From contig NZ_CAKMSS010000001.1 in NCBI RefSeq assembly GCF_928382285.1, positions 124,001 through 188,000 on the forward strand: a stretch of 64,000 bases of DNA. The letters are read 5' to 3'. Origin of the DNA: Rothia nasimurium. Its GTDB lineage: Bacteria; Actinomycetota; Actinomycetes; Actinomycetales; Micrococcaceae. Below are positions 16,887 to 25,371 of this stretch, piece after piece. How positions within the stretch are numbered: the first letter of the stretch is position 1; each line of letters begins with the position of its first letter. The translations under genes were made by a program, and so were the position numbers. A model generated the notes under the pieces. The model made no database searches. It saw only the letters and a program-made list of their open reading frames with translations, and was not told the origin of the DNA.

Positions 16887-17636
16887 TTAGCGCATGCCTC
16901 GACGGTCGGGGCGCATACGCATGGGGTCAATACCCTTAGGAATAGCGTTCAGCATGTTGTTGTGCTTGGAGAGCGAATCAATGCGGTTAGCTACCTGGTG
17001 CATTTCCTGCTGGGTGAGCTTCTTGGGCAGCTTGTTCATGGTCTTGGTGAGCTGCTTGAGTTCAACCTGGCCGTCAGCGTGCCCGGTGTTGATGACGGTT
17101 ACGGGAACGGTCGGTACGATCTTGGCGTACTTGAGCTTTTCCTTCTGGACCAGGCCGTTGACGCGGCCGGTAGGGCCTTCGGTGACCAGGACGATGCCGG
17201 GGCGGCCGATGGCGCGGAAGACGACGTCCTGGGACTTGTTAGCGGCAACGGGCTGCTGCTCGAAAATCCAACCGCGGCGCAGGGTTGAAAGAGCTGCACC
17301 GGAGCGACCGGGCTGGCCTTCCAGCTGGGCGAAAGCTGCCTTTTCTGCCCGGCGGGAGAGCACCATGACAGAGAAAAGAACGCCCAGGGGGATACCGATG
17401 AGAAGGAAGGTAATCCAGTTGTTGAGCAGCAGGCCGATCAGCAGGAAGACCAGGACGGTGCCAAAGAAGACCAGAGCAAGAATCCAGGGGATGTTGGGGT
17501 CCTGCTCGCGGGTCATAGCATAGACCTGCTTCATCTGAGCAAACATGCCGGGGCCGCGCTTGGCGCGGCGCTCTTCGCGAGCCTTCTTCTTTTCTTCGCG
17601 GGTCTGTGCGCGGGTGCTGCCACGGGATTCAGCCAC
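16887..17636 (-). CDS. DUF4191 domain membrane protein
   Basis: A 249-residue protein with a highly charged start (TREEKKKAREERRAKRG), two adjacent membrane helices (about residues 49-92) and a soluble C-terminal domain with RRGWIFEQQPVAANKSQDVVFRAIGRPGIVLV. This architecture is the actinobacterial DUF4191 family, usually next to lipA as here. It lies 126 bases downstream of lipA, after a hairpin at 17708-17740. Function unknown; the conserved link with lipoate genes may only reflect ancient gene order. Confidence 0.85.
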   Translation of the reverse strand: MAESRGSTRAQTREEKKKAREERRAKRGPGMFAQMKQVYAMTREQDPNIPWILALVFFGTVLVFLLIGLLLNNWITFLLIGIPLGVLFSVMVLSRRAEKAAFAQLEGQPGRSGAALSTLRRGWIFEQQPVAANKSQDVVFRAIGRPGIVLVTEGPTGRVNGLVQKEKLKYAKIVPTVPVTVINTGHADGQVELKQLTKTMNKLPKKLTQQEMHQVANRIDSLSKHNNMLNAIPKGIDPMRMRPDRRGMR

Positions 17637-17707
17637 TGTGTTTCCTTCGTGAGTCGATTCTGGGCGGGCGGGTGCGATACGCGCCCTAACTTACCCATTC
17701 TATACGG

Positions 17708-17740
17708 CAAGCGCCCACCGATGAAACCGGTGGGCGCTTG
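17708..17740. terminator. Hairpin between lipA and DUF4191 gene
   Basis: Perfect 13-base arms CAAGCGCCCACCG (17708-17720) and CGGTGGGCGCTTG (17728-17740) enclose a seven-base loop. There is no clear U-tract on the minus strand, so termination may be partial. Confidence 0.6.
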
Positions 17741-17762
17741 AAACCCTAGGGGGTAGCGTCCT

Positions 17763-18770
17763 TTAGGCCCCTGCTGCTACCAGGGAGCTAGCCTCCTGCA
17801 TAGCAAAGCCTGAGTCGTCGATATGCGACAGGTGCTCAGGGATTTCGCGTCCCTGCTTCTTCATGGCACGGGCCCAGAGCTTACCGGCCCGGTAGGACGA
17901 GCGCACCATGGGACCTGCCATTACACCGGCAAAGCCAATCTCTTCGGCCATCTTTGAGAGCTCAACGAACTCGGCGGGCTTGACCCAACGCTCGATGGGA
18001 TGGAAGAGGGGGCCCGGGCGCAGGTACTGGGTGAGGGTAATCAGGTCGCAGCCGGCATCGTGCAGATCGCAGAGGGCCTCGTAGACCTCTTCGTTGGTTT
18101 CACCCATGCCCAGGATCAGGTTGGACTTGGTAATCAGACCGGCTTCCTTGCCCTGGGTGATGACGTCCAGGGAGCGCTCGTAGCGGAAGGCGGGGCGAAT
18201 CTGGCGGAAGATACGGGGGACCGTTTCAAGGTTGTGGGCGAACACCTCGGGGGCTGCGTCGATGACCTGTTGAACGTCCTCTTCCTTGCCCTTAAAGTCA
18301 GGGATCAGAATTTCAACACCGGTATTGGGTGAAACGCGGTGAATCTGGCGGATGGTTTCGGCATAGAGCCAGGCGCCGCCGTCCTCAAGGTCATCGCGTG
18401 CAACACCGGTGACGGTGGCGTAGCGCAGACCCATTTTCTTGACGTTGAGGGCCACCTTGAGGGGCTCGGTGCGGTCGATGGCAACGGGCTTACCGGTGTC
18501 AATCATGCAGAAGTCGCAGCGGCGGGTGCATTCGGAACCGCCGATGAGGTAGGTTGCTTCGCGGTCTTCCCAACACTCGTAGATATTGGGGCAGCCGGCT
18601 TCTTCACAGACGGTGTGCAGACCGGAGCCGCGGGCGAGGTCAACCATTTCCTTGTATTCGGGGCCGACCTTGGCCTTGGTCTTGATCCATGAGGGCTTCT
18701 TCTCGATGGGAACCTCTGCGTTACGGGCTTCAACGCGAAGTAGCTTGCGGCCTTCTGGCTGGGCGCTCAT
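17763..18770 (-). CDS. lipA: Lipoyl synthase
   Basis: A 335-residue radical-SAM enzyme that inserts two sulfurs into octanoyl groups on lipoyl domains. The auxiliary cluster cysteines are in [12 protein letters not shown] (about residues 55-66). The radical-SAM motif CTRRCDFC (CxxxCxxC) is at about residues 81-88. It lies 67 bases downstream of lipB on the same strand, so LipB makes the octanoyl substrate and LipA sulfurates it. The product is used by SucB (22004-23701). Confidence 0.97.
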
Positions 18771-18837
18771 GAGATGGGGTTCTCCTTTGGTGGTAAACCT
18801 GTGGTGGGTGTGCTGGCGGCTTCTGCCGGGAAGCGGG

Positions 18838-19515
18838 TTATGCGCTGGTGGCCGGTGTGAAGTCGGCGGCGAGCTGGTCGGCGTAGCGAGCCAGCTCTTC
18901 TTCTACACGGTCAACAATGTCGGCAGGGGTTATATTCCGGCCGAGTTGTTCGCTGATGGTGGTGACGCCCGCATCGGTGATGCCGCAGGGGATAAAGGCA
19001 CCGAAGGGGTCGGTGGGGTTGTTGCAGTTGATAGAGAAACCGTGCATGGTGGTGTTCTTGGCAACGCGGATGCCGATAGCTGCAATCTTTTTGTCCTGTA
19101 CTAGAGCACCGTCACCGAGTACCCAAACGCCGGAGCGCCCCTCAACCCGCTGGCAGGTAATGCCCAGGTCAGTCAGGACGTTAATCAGCACTTCTTCGAG
19201 CACCCGCACATAGCGAACCACGTCGATGGGGTCGGGCAGCTGCACGATGGGGTAGCCGACCAGCTGGCCGGGTCCGTGCCAGGTAAGCTTTCCGCCGCGG
19301 TCAATTTTGATGACGGGCACACTGCTATCAGCCGGATATTCGTGGTCTTCGGTGCGCTTACCGGCGGTAATGACTTCTTCGTGTTCTAGCAACAGGACGG
19401 TATTTTGCCGGACGCCGGTGGCGACTTCTTCGTGGACGGTACGCTGGTAGTCGAGCGCCGAGGTGTATTCCACATAGTCGGGGGCAAGCCCGACTCGTTC
19501 AAACAAAAGTGCCAT
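18838..19515 (-). CDS. lipB: Octanoyl-ACP:protein N-octanoyltransferase
   Basis: A 225-residue enzyme that transfers octanoate from acyl-carrier protein to lipoyl-domain lysines. Conserved [17 protein letters not shown] lies near residues 94-110. The catalytic lysine is in [11 protein letters not shown] (about residues 142-152) and the catalytic cysteine in AFIPCGI (about 173-179). It is the first gene of the lipB-lipA pair and is divergent from a pseudokinase gene across a region with DnaA boxes. Confidence 0.96.
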   Translation of the reverse strand: MALLFERVGLAPDYVEYTSALDYQRTVHEEVATGVRQNTVLLLEHEEVITAGKRTEDHEYPADSSVPVIKIDRGGKLTWHGPGQLVGYPIVQLPDPIDVVRYVRVLEEVLINVLTDLGITCQRVEGRSGVWVLGDGALVQDKKIAAIGIRVAKNTTMHGFSINCNNPTDPFGAFIPCGITDAGVTTISEQLGRNITPADIVDRVEEELARYADQLAADFTPATSA

Positions 19516-19615
19516 ACCTTCTAGAGTAGCCCTTTTGGTGGTGGGGCGAAAATACTCAGGGAGGCTCTTATCTTCTGAACCCGCCGTGTGGTGCTGTGAC
19601 GCTAGATGACGTTTT

Positions 19616-19670
19616 TATCCACAGGGTACCTTCATGCGGTTGACTAGTGTAAATGCTGACCCTGTGGATA
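19616..19670. promoter_or_regulatory. Inverted repeat containing two DnaA-box-like sequences
   Basis: TATCCACAGGGT (19616-19627) and ACCCTGTGGATA (19659-19670) form a perfect 12-base inverted repeat with a 31-base spacer. The left arm is part of a full DnaA box, TTATCCACA (19615-19623); the right arm has one mismatch, TGTGGATAC. It sits between the divergent lipB and pseudokinase genes. Confidence 0.55.
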
Positions 19671-19698
19671 CCCCCTGTGGTAGTGCCGCAAGGTGGTG

Positions 19699-19704
19699 TA
19701 TAGC
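19699..19704 (+). promoter_or_regulatory. Possible -10 element for a leaderless transcript
   Basis: TATAGC lies seven bases before ATG 19711, with TGTGGT 17 bases upstream as a weak -35. There is no ribosome-binding site before this ATG. Leaderless mRNAs are common in actinobacteria; this assignment is inference. Confidence 0.35.
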
Positions 19705-19710
19705 TAAAGC

Positions 19711-21366
19711 ATGAGCACCCCCACAGACCTACCCCAGCTGCCCCAGGCGTCCGCACCGCCTACCACTGAAACAGAGCAGAACCTGCTTATCCCGGGAAAC
19801 CTACCCGACATCACCCCGCGCTATCGTATCGAAAGCGGGGCCAAACACAGCACCTGGCTTGTAGACTGCGGCTACCAGAGCGCAGCACAACTGGATCTGC
19901 AAGCCGGCCCCTACACCCTCACCCGGCTTACCGAGACCACAGAAGCCAGAGTGAAAGCCGCTGAACGGCTCTGTTCTTTAGTCTCGCACCCCGCGGTGTT
20001 GAGGGTAGACGCGGTGACAACATCGCAAGGATCACATCATATCTGGTACGAACCTGCCGAGGCAGGATCCCTGGCAGACTACTGCCGAGCCAAAGGCAAA
20101 CTGCCTCTTGGGCAGGTCACCACAGTGGCTAGGGGGCTCGTTCAGGCACTGTCCTATCTGCACGAACAGGGGTTTGCTTACAGCGCCTTGACAGCTCAGG
20201 ACTGCGTGCTCACAGTAAGGGGTGAGCTGAAACTTCTCGCTCCCGATTGCGACACCCGAGCGTTGGAGCCAGCAGTACAGAAGAGTAAGCAGGCCGATGA
20301 TATTGCAGCCTGCGCCGCCCTGATCTGGCTCTGCCTCACCGGTGAGGAGCCTAAAGCCATGCGCCTGAGAGCCCCCCTCAACCTGGCTGTTCCCCAGGCA
20401 AGCGACGCCCTGGCCCAGACACTTGAAGATGCTATCGACTCTCGTGCCCAGCAACCCCAGCTGACTGATCTGCTAGCACTTATTGAGCTGGCTGCTGATC
20501 CTGAGCCTCTTGAACTTCATCTGAGTGCCCATCAGAGCGTCCGCTCTCGTCTTCCCGCCTACAGGCCCCCTGCCCTTGCTGAACCCCGCCGATCGCTGGC
20601 CCAGCGGCGGCAGGTCTACGGGAAACTTCCTGATTTCTCCCGGGGGAGTAAGGCCAAGGCCCGCAAGCCATTTCGCAGTAAGCCTGCCGGTCAAGGCGCA
20701 AGCCAGCTGCCTCTAGGAATATTTATTCGAGAGCGGTGGGCCATGAGCGGTGCTGTTCTGATAGGGGCTCTCGCTTTAGGTGGGGTAGGCTACCAGCTCT
20801 CCTTTGCAGAGGGACAGGGGGAGGACGCCACTACGGCAACTAGCCAGGCCCCTCACTCTCTGCCTGCCCTAGAGCTACCAGAATCAGGCCAGCAGCTAGC
20901 CGGTGGGGCACAGCAGATAACTGATGGGCAAGAGCGGGCTCCTGCCTCTGAGCTGACCAATGACGAGCTTGCCCTTGAAGCTGCGCAACTTGTGGCTGCC
21001 CGTAGCCAGGTACTGGCTACCGGTGCTACCGAGCGTATCAGCGACTACGCGGTGATGGATTCACCCCTGGCAGAAGCCGACCGGCAACTACTGACCAGCC
21101 AAGGCGCCGCTGACTTAGCTGGAATGAGCACAGAACTGCTTACTGTCGCTAAGGTTACCGAGACTGAGCAAGGCTTCAAGGTCCGGGGAACGGTTCAAGC
21201 GACCGGCTATACCCCGACTGCCAGCGGCGAGGAATTAGCAGCCCAGGGTATCAAAGTGGAGGAAGGAAAGGTGCTCCAAGAAGTAGAGCTAACCCTGCAG
21301 ATTCAGGGGGAAGGCTACCTGCTAGCTCAAGCTCAACCGCTAGCTCTAGAACAGCCTAAGCCTTAG
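19711..21366 (+). CDS. Membrane-anchored protein-kinase-like protein (probable pseudokinase)
   Basis: A 551-residue protein. Residues about 35-270 resemble a Ser/Thr kinase fold: HIWYEPAEAGSLADYC like a hinge, ALSYLHEQGFAYSALTAQDCVL at the catalytic-loop position and ELKLLAPD at the DFG position. The HRD histidine and arginine and the DFG motif are absent and no P-loop GxGxxG is seen, so catalysis is unlikely. A proline- and arginine-rich linker leads to one membrane helix (about residues 343-360). The outer domain (about 365-551) contains TNDELALEAAQLVAARSQVLA and ends in lysine-proline. Organisation recalls mycobacterial MviN-type pseudokinase regulators, but no partner is visible. The function is unknown. 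Confidence 0.7.
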   Translation: MSTPTDLPQLPQASAPPTTETEQNLLIPGNLPDITPRYRIESGAKHSTWLVDCGYQSAAQLDLQAGPYTLTRLTETTEARVKAAERLCSLVSHPAVLRVDAVTTSQGSHHIWYEPAEAGSLADYCRAKGKLPLGQVTTVARGLVQALSYLHEQGFAYSALTAQDCVLTVRGELKLLAPDCDTRALEPAVQKSKQADDIAACAALIWLCLTGEEPKAMRLRAPLNLAVPQASDALAQTLEDAIDSRAQQPQLTDLLALIELAADPEPLELHLSAHQSVRSRLPAYRPPALAEPRRSLAQRRQVYGKLPDFSRGSKAKARKPFRSKPAGQGASQLPLGIFIRERWAMSGAVLIGALALGGVGYQLSFAEGQGEDATTATSQAPHSLPALELPESGQQLAGGAQQITDGQERAPASELTNDELALEAAQLVAARSQVLATGATERISDYAVMDSPLAEADRQLLTSQGAADLAGMSTELLTVAKVTETEQGFKVRGTVQATGYTPTASGEELAAQGIKVEEGKVLQEVELTLQIQGEGYLLAQAQPLALEQPKP

Positions 21367-21392
21367 CCCGCTTTCTGCCTCTCCAAAAAACT

Positions 21393-21426
21393 AGGGGCGG
21401 TGTACCTCAACCGGTACACCGCCCCT
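21393..21426. terminator. Bidirectional terminator
   Basis: Perfect 14-base arms AGGGGCGGTGTACC (21393-21406) and GGTACACCGCCCCT (21413-21426) enclose TCAACC. It lies between the pseudokinase gene (plus) and a small membrane protein gene (minus). Confidence 0.8.
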
Positions 21427-21460
21427 GATGCTAAGAACCTACCGGTTCAAAGCAGAATAT

Positions 21461-21844
21461 TTAGATCTGGGGGTACTGCATGAAAACAGCGATAGCAATA
21501 TTGACCAGAGCCAGGCCACCAACAGTGTGGGCCAGGGCAATATTCTTGCCGTTTTCGGGAGTGCCCAGGGCACGAGCAGCCTTGTACTTCTTCTGACCCA
21601 TGAAAGCAGCGACAGCGATAACCAGGGCGATGACCATCTTGATGCCGATCATCATGTGGTTCAGAGTCATGTTTTCTGACATCTGGATGAAGTAGAGGGC
21701 AAAACCGGTCACGACCTGAAGAAGAGCTGCGTGGAACTGACCGGGCAGGACGATGCCCTGCTTAAAGGTCCCTAGCCAGAGGCCGAAAACCATTGCTGCA
21801 CCAACGATGTGCAAGAAAAGAAGAATTGAAAATGCGATAGCCAT
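21461..21844 (-). CDS. Small four-helix membrane protein
   Basis: A 127-residue protein with four hydrophobic segments (about residues 3-25, 35-54, 66-84 and 103-122). Histidines occur in the first helix (LLFLHIVGAAMV), in the second (FHAALLQVV), before the third and at the start of the fourth (LAHTVGGLAL), a pattern that could bind haem or metal. Similar short proteins are widespread in actinobacteria as hypothetical membrane proteins. No function is assigned. A shared terminator follows. Confidence 0.75.
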   Translation of the reverse strand: MAIAFSILLFLHIVGAAMVFGLWLGTFKQGIVLPGQFHAALLQVVTGFALYFIQMSENMTLNHMMIGIKMVIALVIAVAAFMGQKKYKAARALGTPENGKNIALAHTVGGLALVNIAIAVFMQYPQI

Positions 21845-21938
21845 GATAACAAGTCTACGTAATACCTGTTTATTTAGCGACAGTTCGCCACCAAAACTAG
21901 TGTGGGAGTGACCACGCCAAGAAAAGGGAGAAAGAAAA

Positions 21939-21968
21939 GTGCCCCGCTAGCACTTGCTAACGGGGCAC
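21939..21968 (-). terminator. Terminator of the sucB transcript
   Basis: GTGCCCCGCTAGCA (21939-21952) and TGCTAACGGGGCAC (21955-21968) pair with one mismatch. On the minus strand the stem is followed by TTTTCTTTC, a good U-rich tail. Confidence 0.85.
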
Positions 21969-22003
21969 CTGAGAACCTAGCTCACAGAACTAAGGCTCGC
22001 GGC

Positions 22004-23701
22004 TTAGAGACCAACCTCAGCTTCAAAGGCTGCTTCTTCAAGACGCTGCTTGAGGAAGGCCAGGAAGCGGCCGGCGTCCGCACCGTCTACAACGCGGTGG
22101 TCGTAGGTCAGTGAGAAGTAAGCCAGTGAACGGATAGCGATAACATCGTTACCTTCGGCATCCTGGATAACAGCAGGACGCTTGTTGGTGGAACCGATGC
22201 CCAGGATCGCTACGTTGGGCTGGTTGATGATCGGGGTGAAGAAGACACCGCCGGTCTGACCGGTGGAGGAGATGGTGAAGGTGGAACCTGACAGCTCCTC
22301 GGGGCCGACCTGGCCGTCGCGCGCACGCTTGGCAACGTCGTTGATCTTCTTGGCGATACCTGCGATGTTGAGATCGCCGGCGTCCTTGACAACGGGAACC
22401 AGCAGGCCCTTGGGGGTGTCAACTGCCAGGCCGATGTTCTCGGAGCCGTGGTAGGTGATTTCCTTGAAGTCATCGCTCATGGATGAGTTGAACTGGGGGA
22501 ACTGCTGCAGAGCTTCGGTCACTGCCTTGGTGAAGAAGGGCAGGAAGGTCAGCTTGGTACCCTCACGAGCCTCGAAACCGGCCTTAGCCTTGTTGCGCAG
22601 GGCAACCAGGCGGGTCAGGTCGATTTCCTGAACAGTGGTCAGCTGAGCTGAAACTGCCAGGGACTCAACCATGCGCTTAGCAACGGTCTGACGGATGCGG
22701 GGAGCCTTTTCGGTGGTGCCACGCTTTGAAGAAGCAGCAGCCTTGGGAGCTTCCTTCTTGGCAGGAGCCGCAGTTGCGGGAGCTTCAGTAGCGGGTGCTG
22801 ATGCTACGGGAGCGGCGCCCTTCTTGGCTTCAGCGGCGGCCAGGACGTCCTGCTTGCGGATACGACCGCCAACACCGGTGCCCTTGATAGTGGACAGGTC
22901 GATGCCTTCCTGCTTGGCCAGCTTGCGCACCAGGGGAGTGACGTAGGCTTCGCCGTTGTCGCCGGAGGGCAATTCAACAGCGGGAGCTTCAGCAGCTTCA
23001 TCGGTTGAAGAAACAGCGGGTGCTTCCTCTTCCTTCTTTTCTTCAGCTGCGGGAGCTTCTTCCTTCTTCTCTTCTGCGGGGGCAGAAGCGGCTGAGGCGT
23101 CACCGATGATAGCCAGAACCTGACCTACCTCGGCATCCTCATCTTCCTGAATGCGGATTTCGAGCAGGGTACCGGCTACAGGTGAGGGAACCTCGGTGTC
23201 AACCTTGTCGGTGGAAACCTCAACGAGGGGCTCGTCAACAGCTACCTCTTCGCCAACTTCCTTGAGCCAGCGGGTGATGGTGCCTTCGGTGACGGATTCG
23301 CCAAGCGCAGGCAGAGTAACCTCGGTGCCAGAAGCTGAACCTGAGGACGCGGGAGCGGCAGCGGGTGCCTCTTCCTTCTTTTCCTCAGCTGCGGGAGCTT
23401 CTTCCTTCTCTTCAGCCTTGGGGGCCTCTTCGGCGGGCGCATCGTCAGAGGAACCTGCACCGGAGCCATCGCCAATAATGATGAGGGGAGCGCCGACCTC
23501 GACGTCCTCGTCCTCTTCAACGAGAATCTTCTCAACAACACCGGCTACGGGTGAGGGAACCTCGGTGTCAACCTTGTCGGTGGAAACCTCAACGATGGGC
23601 TGGTCAACCTCAACGGTTTCGCCAACCTCAACGAGCCAGCGGGTAACGGTACCCTCGGTTACGGATTCGCCCAGTGCGGGCAGTTCTACGGTGGTGGACA
23701 T
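22004..23701 (-). CDS. sucB: Dihydrolipoamide acyltransferase (E2), 2-oxoglutarate dehydrogenase type
   Basis: A 565-residue E2 subunit. Two tandem lipoyl domains each carry EVSTDKVDTEVPSP, with the lysine that receives lipoate (about residues 43 and 169). Ala/Glu-rich linkers with repeated EEKKEEAPA follow each. Next is a peripheral subunit-binding domain (YVTPLVRKLAKQEGIDLSTIKGTG, about residues 250-275) and a catalytic domain ending in YDHRVVDGADAGRF, whose histidine and aspartate are catalytic. AAGGACT precedes the ATG. It is 97 bases downstream of lpdA, the E3 gene. In actinobacteria this E2 is shared by pyruvate and 2-oxoglutarate dehydrogenases, so either name may be used. Confidence 0.93.
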   Translation of the reverse strand: MSTTVELPALGESVTEGTVTRWLVEVGETVEVDQPIVEVSTDKVDTEVPSPVAGVVEKILVEEDEDVEVGAPLIIIGDGSGAGSSDDAPAEEAPKAEEKEEAPAAEEKKEEAPAAAPASSGSASGTEVTLPALGESVTEGTITRWLKEVGEEVAVDEPLVEVSTDKVDTEVPSPVAGTLLEIRIQEDEDAEVGQVLAIIGDASAASAPAEEKKEEAPAAEEKKEEEAPAVSSTDEAAEAPAVELPSGDNGEAYVTPLVRKLAKQEGIDLSTIKGTGVGGRIRKQDVLAAAEAKKGAAPVASAPATEAPATAAPAKKEAPKAAASSKRGTTEKAPRIRQTVAKRMVESLAVSAQLTTVQEIDLTRLVALRNKAKAGFEAREGTKLTFLPFFTKAVTEALQQFPQFNSSMSDDFKEITYHGSENIGLAVDTPKGLLVPVVKDAGDLNIAGIAKKINDVAKRARDGQVGPEELSGSTFTISSTGQTGGVFFTPIINQPNVAILGIGSTNKRPAVIQDAEGNDVIAIRSLAYFSLTYDHRVVDGADAGRFLAFLKQRLEEAAFEAEVGL

Positions 23702-23798
23702 AGTCCTTCGTGCTCTCCTTGTGAGTGATAAAAATCTGTGGGGAAGGCGCTGGCCATAACCAGTGGCGACGGCCAGCGCCTACCGCAGGGGGCTTTGC

Positions 23799-25175
23799 TT
23801 AGCCGTGCAGGGGGGCGCCTGCCAGAGCCATTGCAGCTTCACCCAGTGATTCGTTCTGGGTGGGGTGGGCGTGGATGAACTGGGCGACGTCCTCGGGGAA
23901 GGCCTCCCAGACAACCCACATCTGGGCCTCGCCAATCTGCTCGCCCATGCGCTTACCAACGGCGTGAACACCGATGATGGGGCCGTTCTTTTCGCGAACA
24001 ACCTTGACCAGACCGCCGGTGCCCAGGATGGAGGACTTGCCGTTACCGGCCAGGTTGTACTCGGCAACCTCAACGTTTTCCTTACCGAACTTCTCTTCAG
24101 CCTTGGGCTGGGAGTAGCCGATGGAAGCGATTTCAGGCTCGCAGAAGGTGACCTTGGGGATGTTGATGTCTTCAACGACCTGGGGGTTGAGGCCGGCGAT
24201 TTCTTCGGCAACGAAGCGACCCTGCTGGTAGCCGCGGTGAGCCAGCTGGACACCGGGGACGATGTCACCGATGGCGTAGATGTTACCGACGCCGGTGTGC
24301 AGACGCTCGTTAGTGATGACGAAGCCGCGATCCATGGTCAGGCCCTGCTCGTCGTAGCCGAAGCCCTCGGTGTTGGGGCCACGACCCACAGCCACGAGAA
24401 CGATGTCAGCTTCGAATACGGTGCCGTCTTCAAGGGTGACCTTGGCGCCGTTGGCGTCCTGCTCAACGTTCTTGAAGAACTTGCCCAGTGAGGACTTGAT
24501 TCCGCGCTTCTTGAACTCGCGCTCGACGACCTTGATGATGGAGGGGTCTTCGTTGGGGACCAGGTGGGGCAGGCCCTCGATGATGGTCACCTCAACGCCC
24601 ATGGAGTTCCACATGGATGCGAACTCGGAGCCGATGACGCCGCCGCCCAGAACGATTGCGCTCTTGGGTAGGTAGTCCATCTGCAGAGCTTCGGTGGAGG
24701 TGAGGACGCGGTCGCGGATCTCGATACCGAAGGTCTTGGAGACAGAACCTGAGGCCAGGATGATGTGCTTGCCCTTGTATTCGGTGCCAGCGACGGTGAT
24801 GGTGTCCTTGCCGGTGAGCTTGCCTTCACCCTCAATGACGGTGACCTTCTTCATCTTAAGAAGGCCGGTCAGGCCCTTGAACTTGCCGGCGACGATGCCG
24901 TCCTTGTAGTCACGAACCTTAGCCATGTCGATGGACTCGAGGGTGGTGTTTACGCCGTACTTTGAAGCGTGCTGAGCCTCGGATGCGAGTTCAGCAGCGT
25001 GCAGGTAAGCCTTGGTGGGAATGCAACCGGTGTGCAGGCAGGTGCCGCCCAGGTTGCTCTTTTCGATGAGACCTACGGTGAAGCCCAGCTGTACTGCGCG
25101 CAGAGCTGCGGAGTAACCGGCGCTACCGCCACCGAGGATAAGGATATCGAATTCTGTTGTTGCCGAATCGGCCAC
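23799..25175 (-). CDS. lpdA: Dihydrolipoyl dehydrogenase
   Basis: A 458-residue flavoprotein (E3) that reoxidises dihydrolipoyl groups with NAD. The GTG at 25175 is preceded by AAGGGAG at seven bases and gives ADSATTEFDILILGGGSAGYS; an ATG at 25208 would add eleven residues without support. The FAD-binding GGGSAGY, the redox-active disulfide in GGTCLHTGCIPTKA (about residues 39-52), the NAD-binding VLGGGVIGSEFASMW and the C-terminal catalytic HAHPTQNES are all present. It is located between pepA and sucB on the same strand. Confidence 0.95.
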   Translation of the reverse strand: MADSATTEFDILILGGGSAGYSAALRAVQLGFTVGLIEKSNLGGTCLHTGCIPTKAYLHAAELASEAQHASKYGVNTTLESIDMAKVRDYKDGIVAGKFKGLTGLLKMKKVTVIEGEGKLTGKDTITVAGTEYKGKHIILASGSVSKTFGIEIRDRVLTSTEALQMDYLPKSAIVLGGGVIGSEFASMWNSMGVEVTIIEGLPHLVPNEDPSIIKVVEREFKKRGIKSSLGKFFKNVEQDANGAKVTLEDGTVFEADIVLVAVGRGPNTEGFGYDEQGLTMDRGFVITNERLHTGVGNIYAIGDIVPGVQLAHRGYQQGRFVAEEIAGLNPQVVEDINIPKVTFCEPEIASIGYSQPKAEEKFGKENVEVAEYNLAGNGKSSILGTGGLVKVVREKNGPIIGVHAVGKRMGEQIGEAQMWVVWEAFPEDVAQFIHAHPTQNESLGEAAMALAGAPLHG

Positions 25176-25256
25176 GTTGACGCTCCCTTGCATGGGTCGC
25201 GGAGGCATAAGCCCCCTTATGTACTGTCGTTTTCTAGCTTATCCCTTCAACGCGTC

Positions 25257-25278
25257 CACCTGCCACTATTGGCAGGTG
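25257..25278. terminator. Hairpin between pepA and lpdA
   Basis: CACCTGCCA (25257-25265) pairs with TGGCAGGTG (25270-25278). The T-run TTTTGTT follows on the plus strand, so for the minus-strand genes the A-run precedes the stem; its effect there is unclear. Confidence 0.4.
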
Positions 25279-25371
25279 TTTTGTTGCTCGGGTGGGCATG
25301 ATTACACCCCGTTACCCGCTAAAACACAGGCAACAGGGTGTCATCTAAAAGTTCTCTGGCAAGCAACCGGC

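Noticed and set aside
19615..19670. Replication origin
   Set aside because: Only two DnaA boxes, no dnaA, dnaN or rpmH nearby and no AT-rich unwinding region.
22695..23759. Long plus-strand open frames opposite sucB
   Set aside because: They are Ser/Ala-rich mirror frames of the repetitive linkers of sucB, without ribosome-binding sites or recognisable domains.
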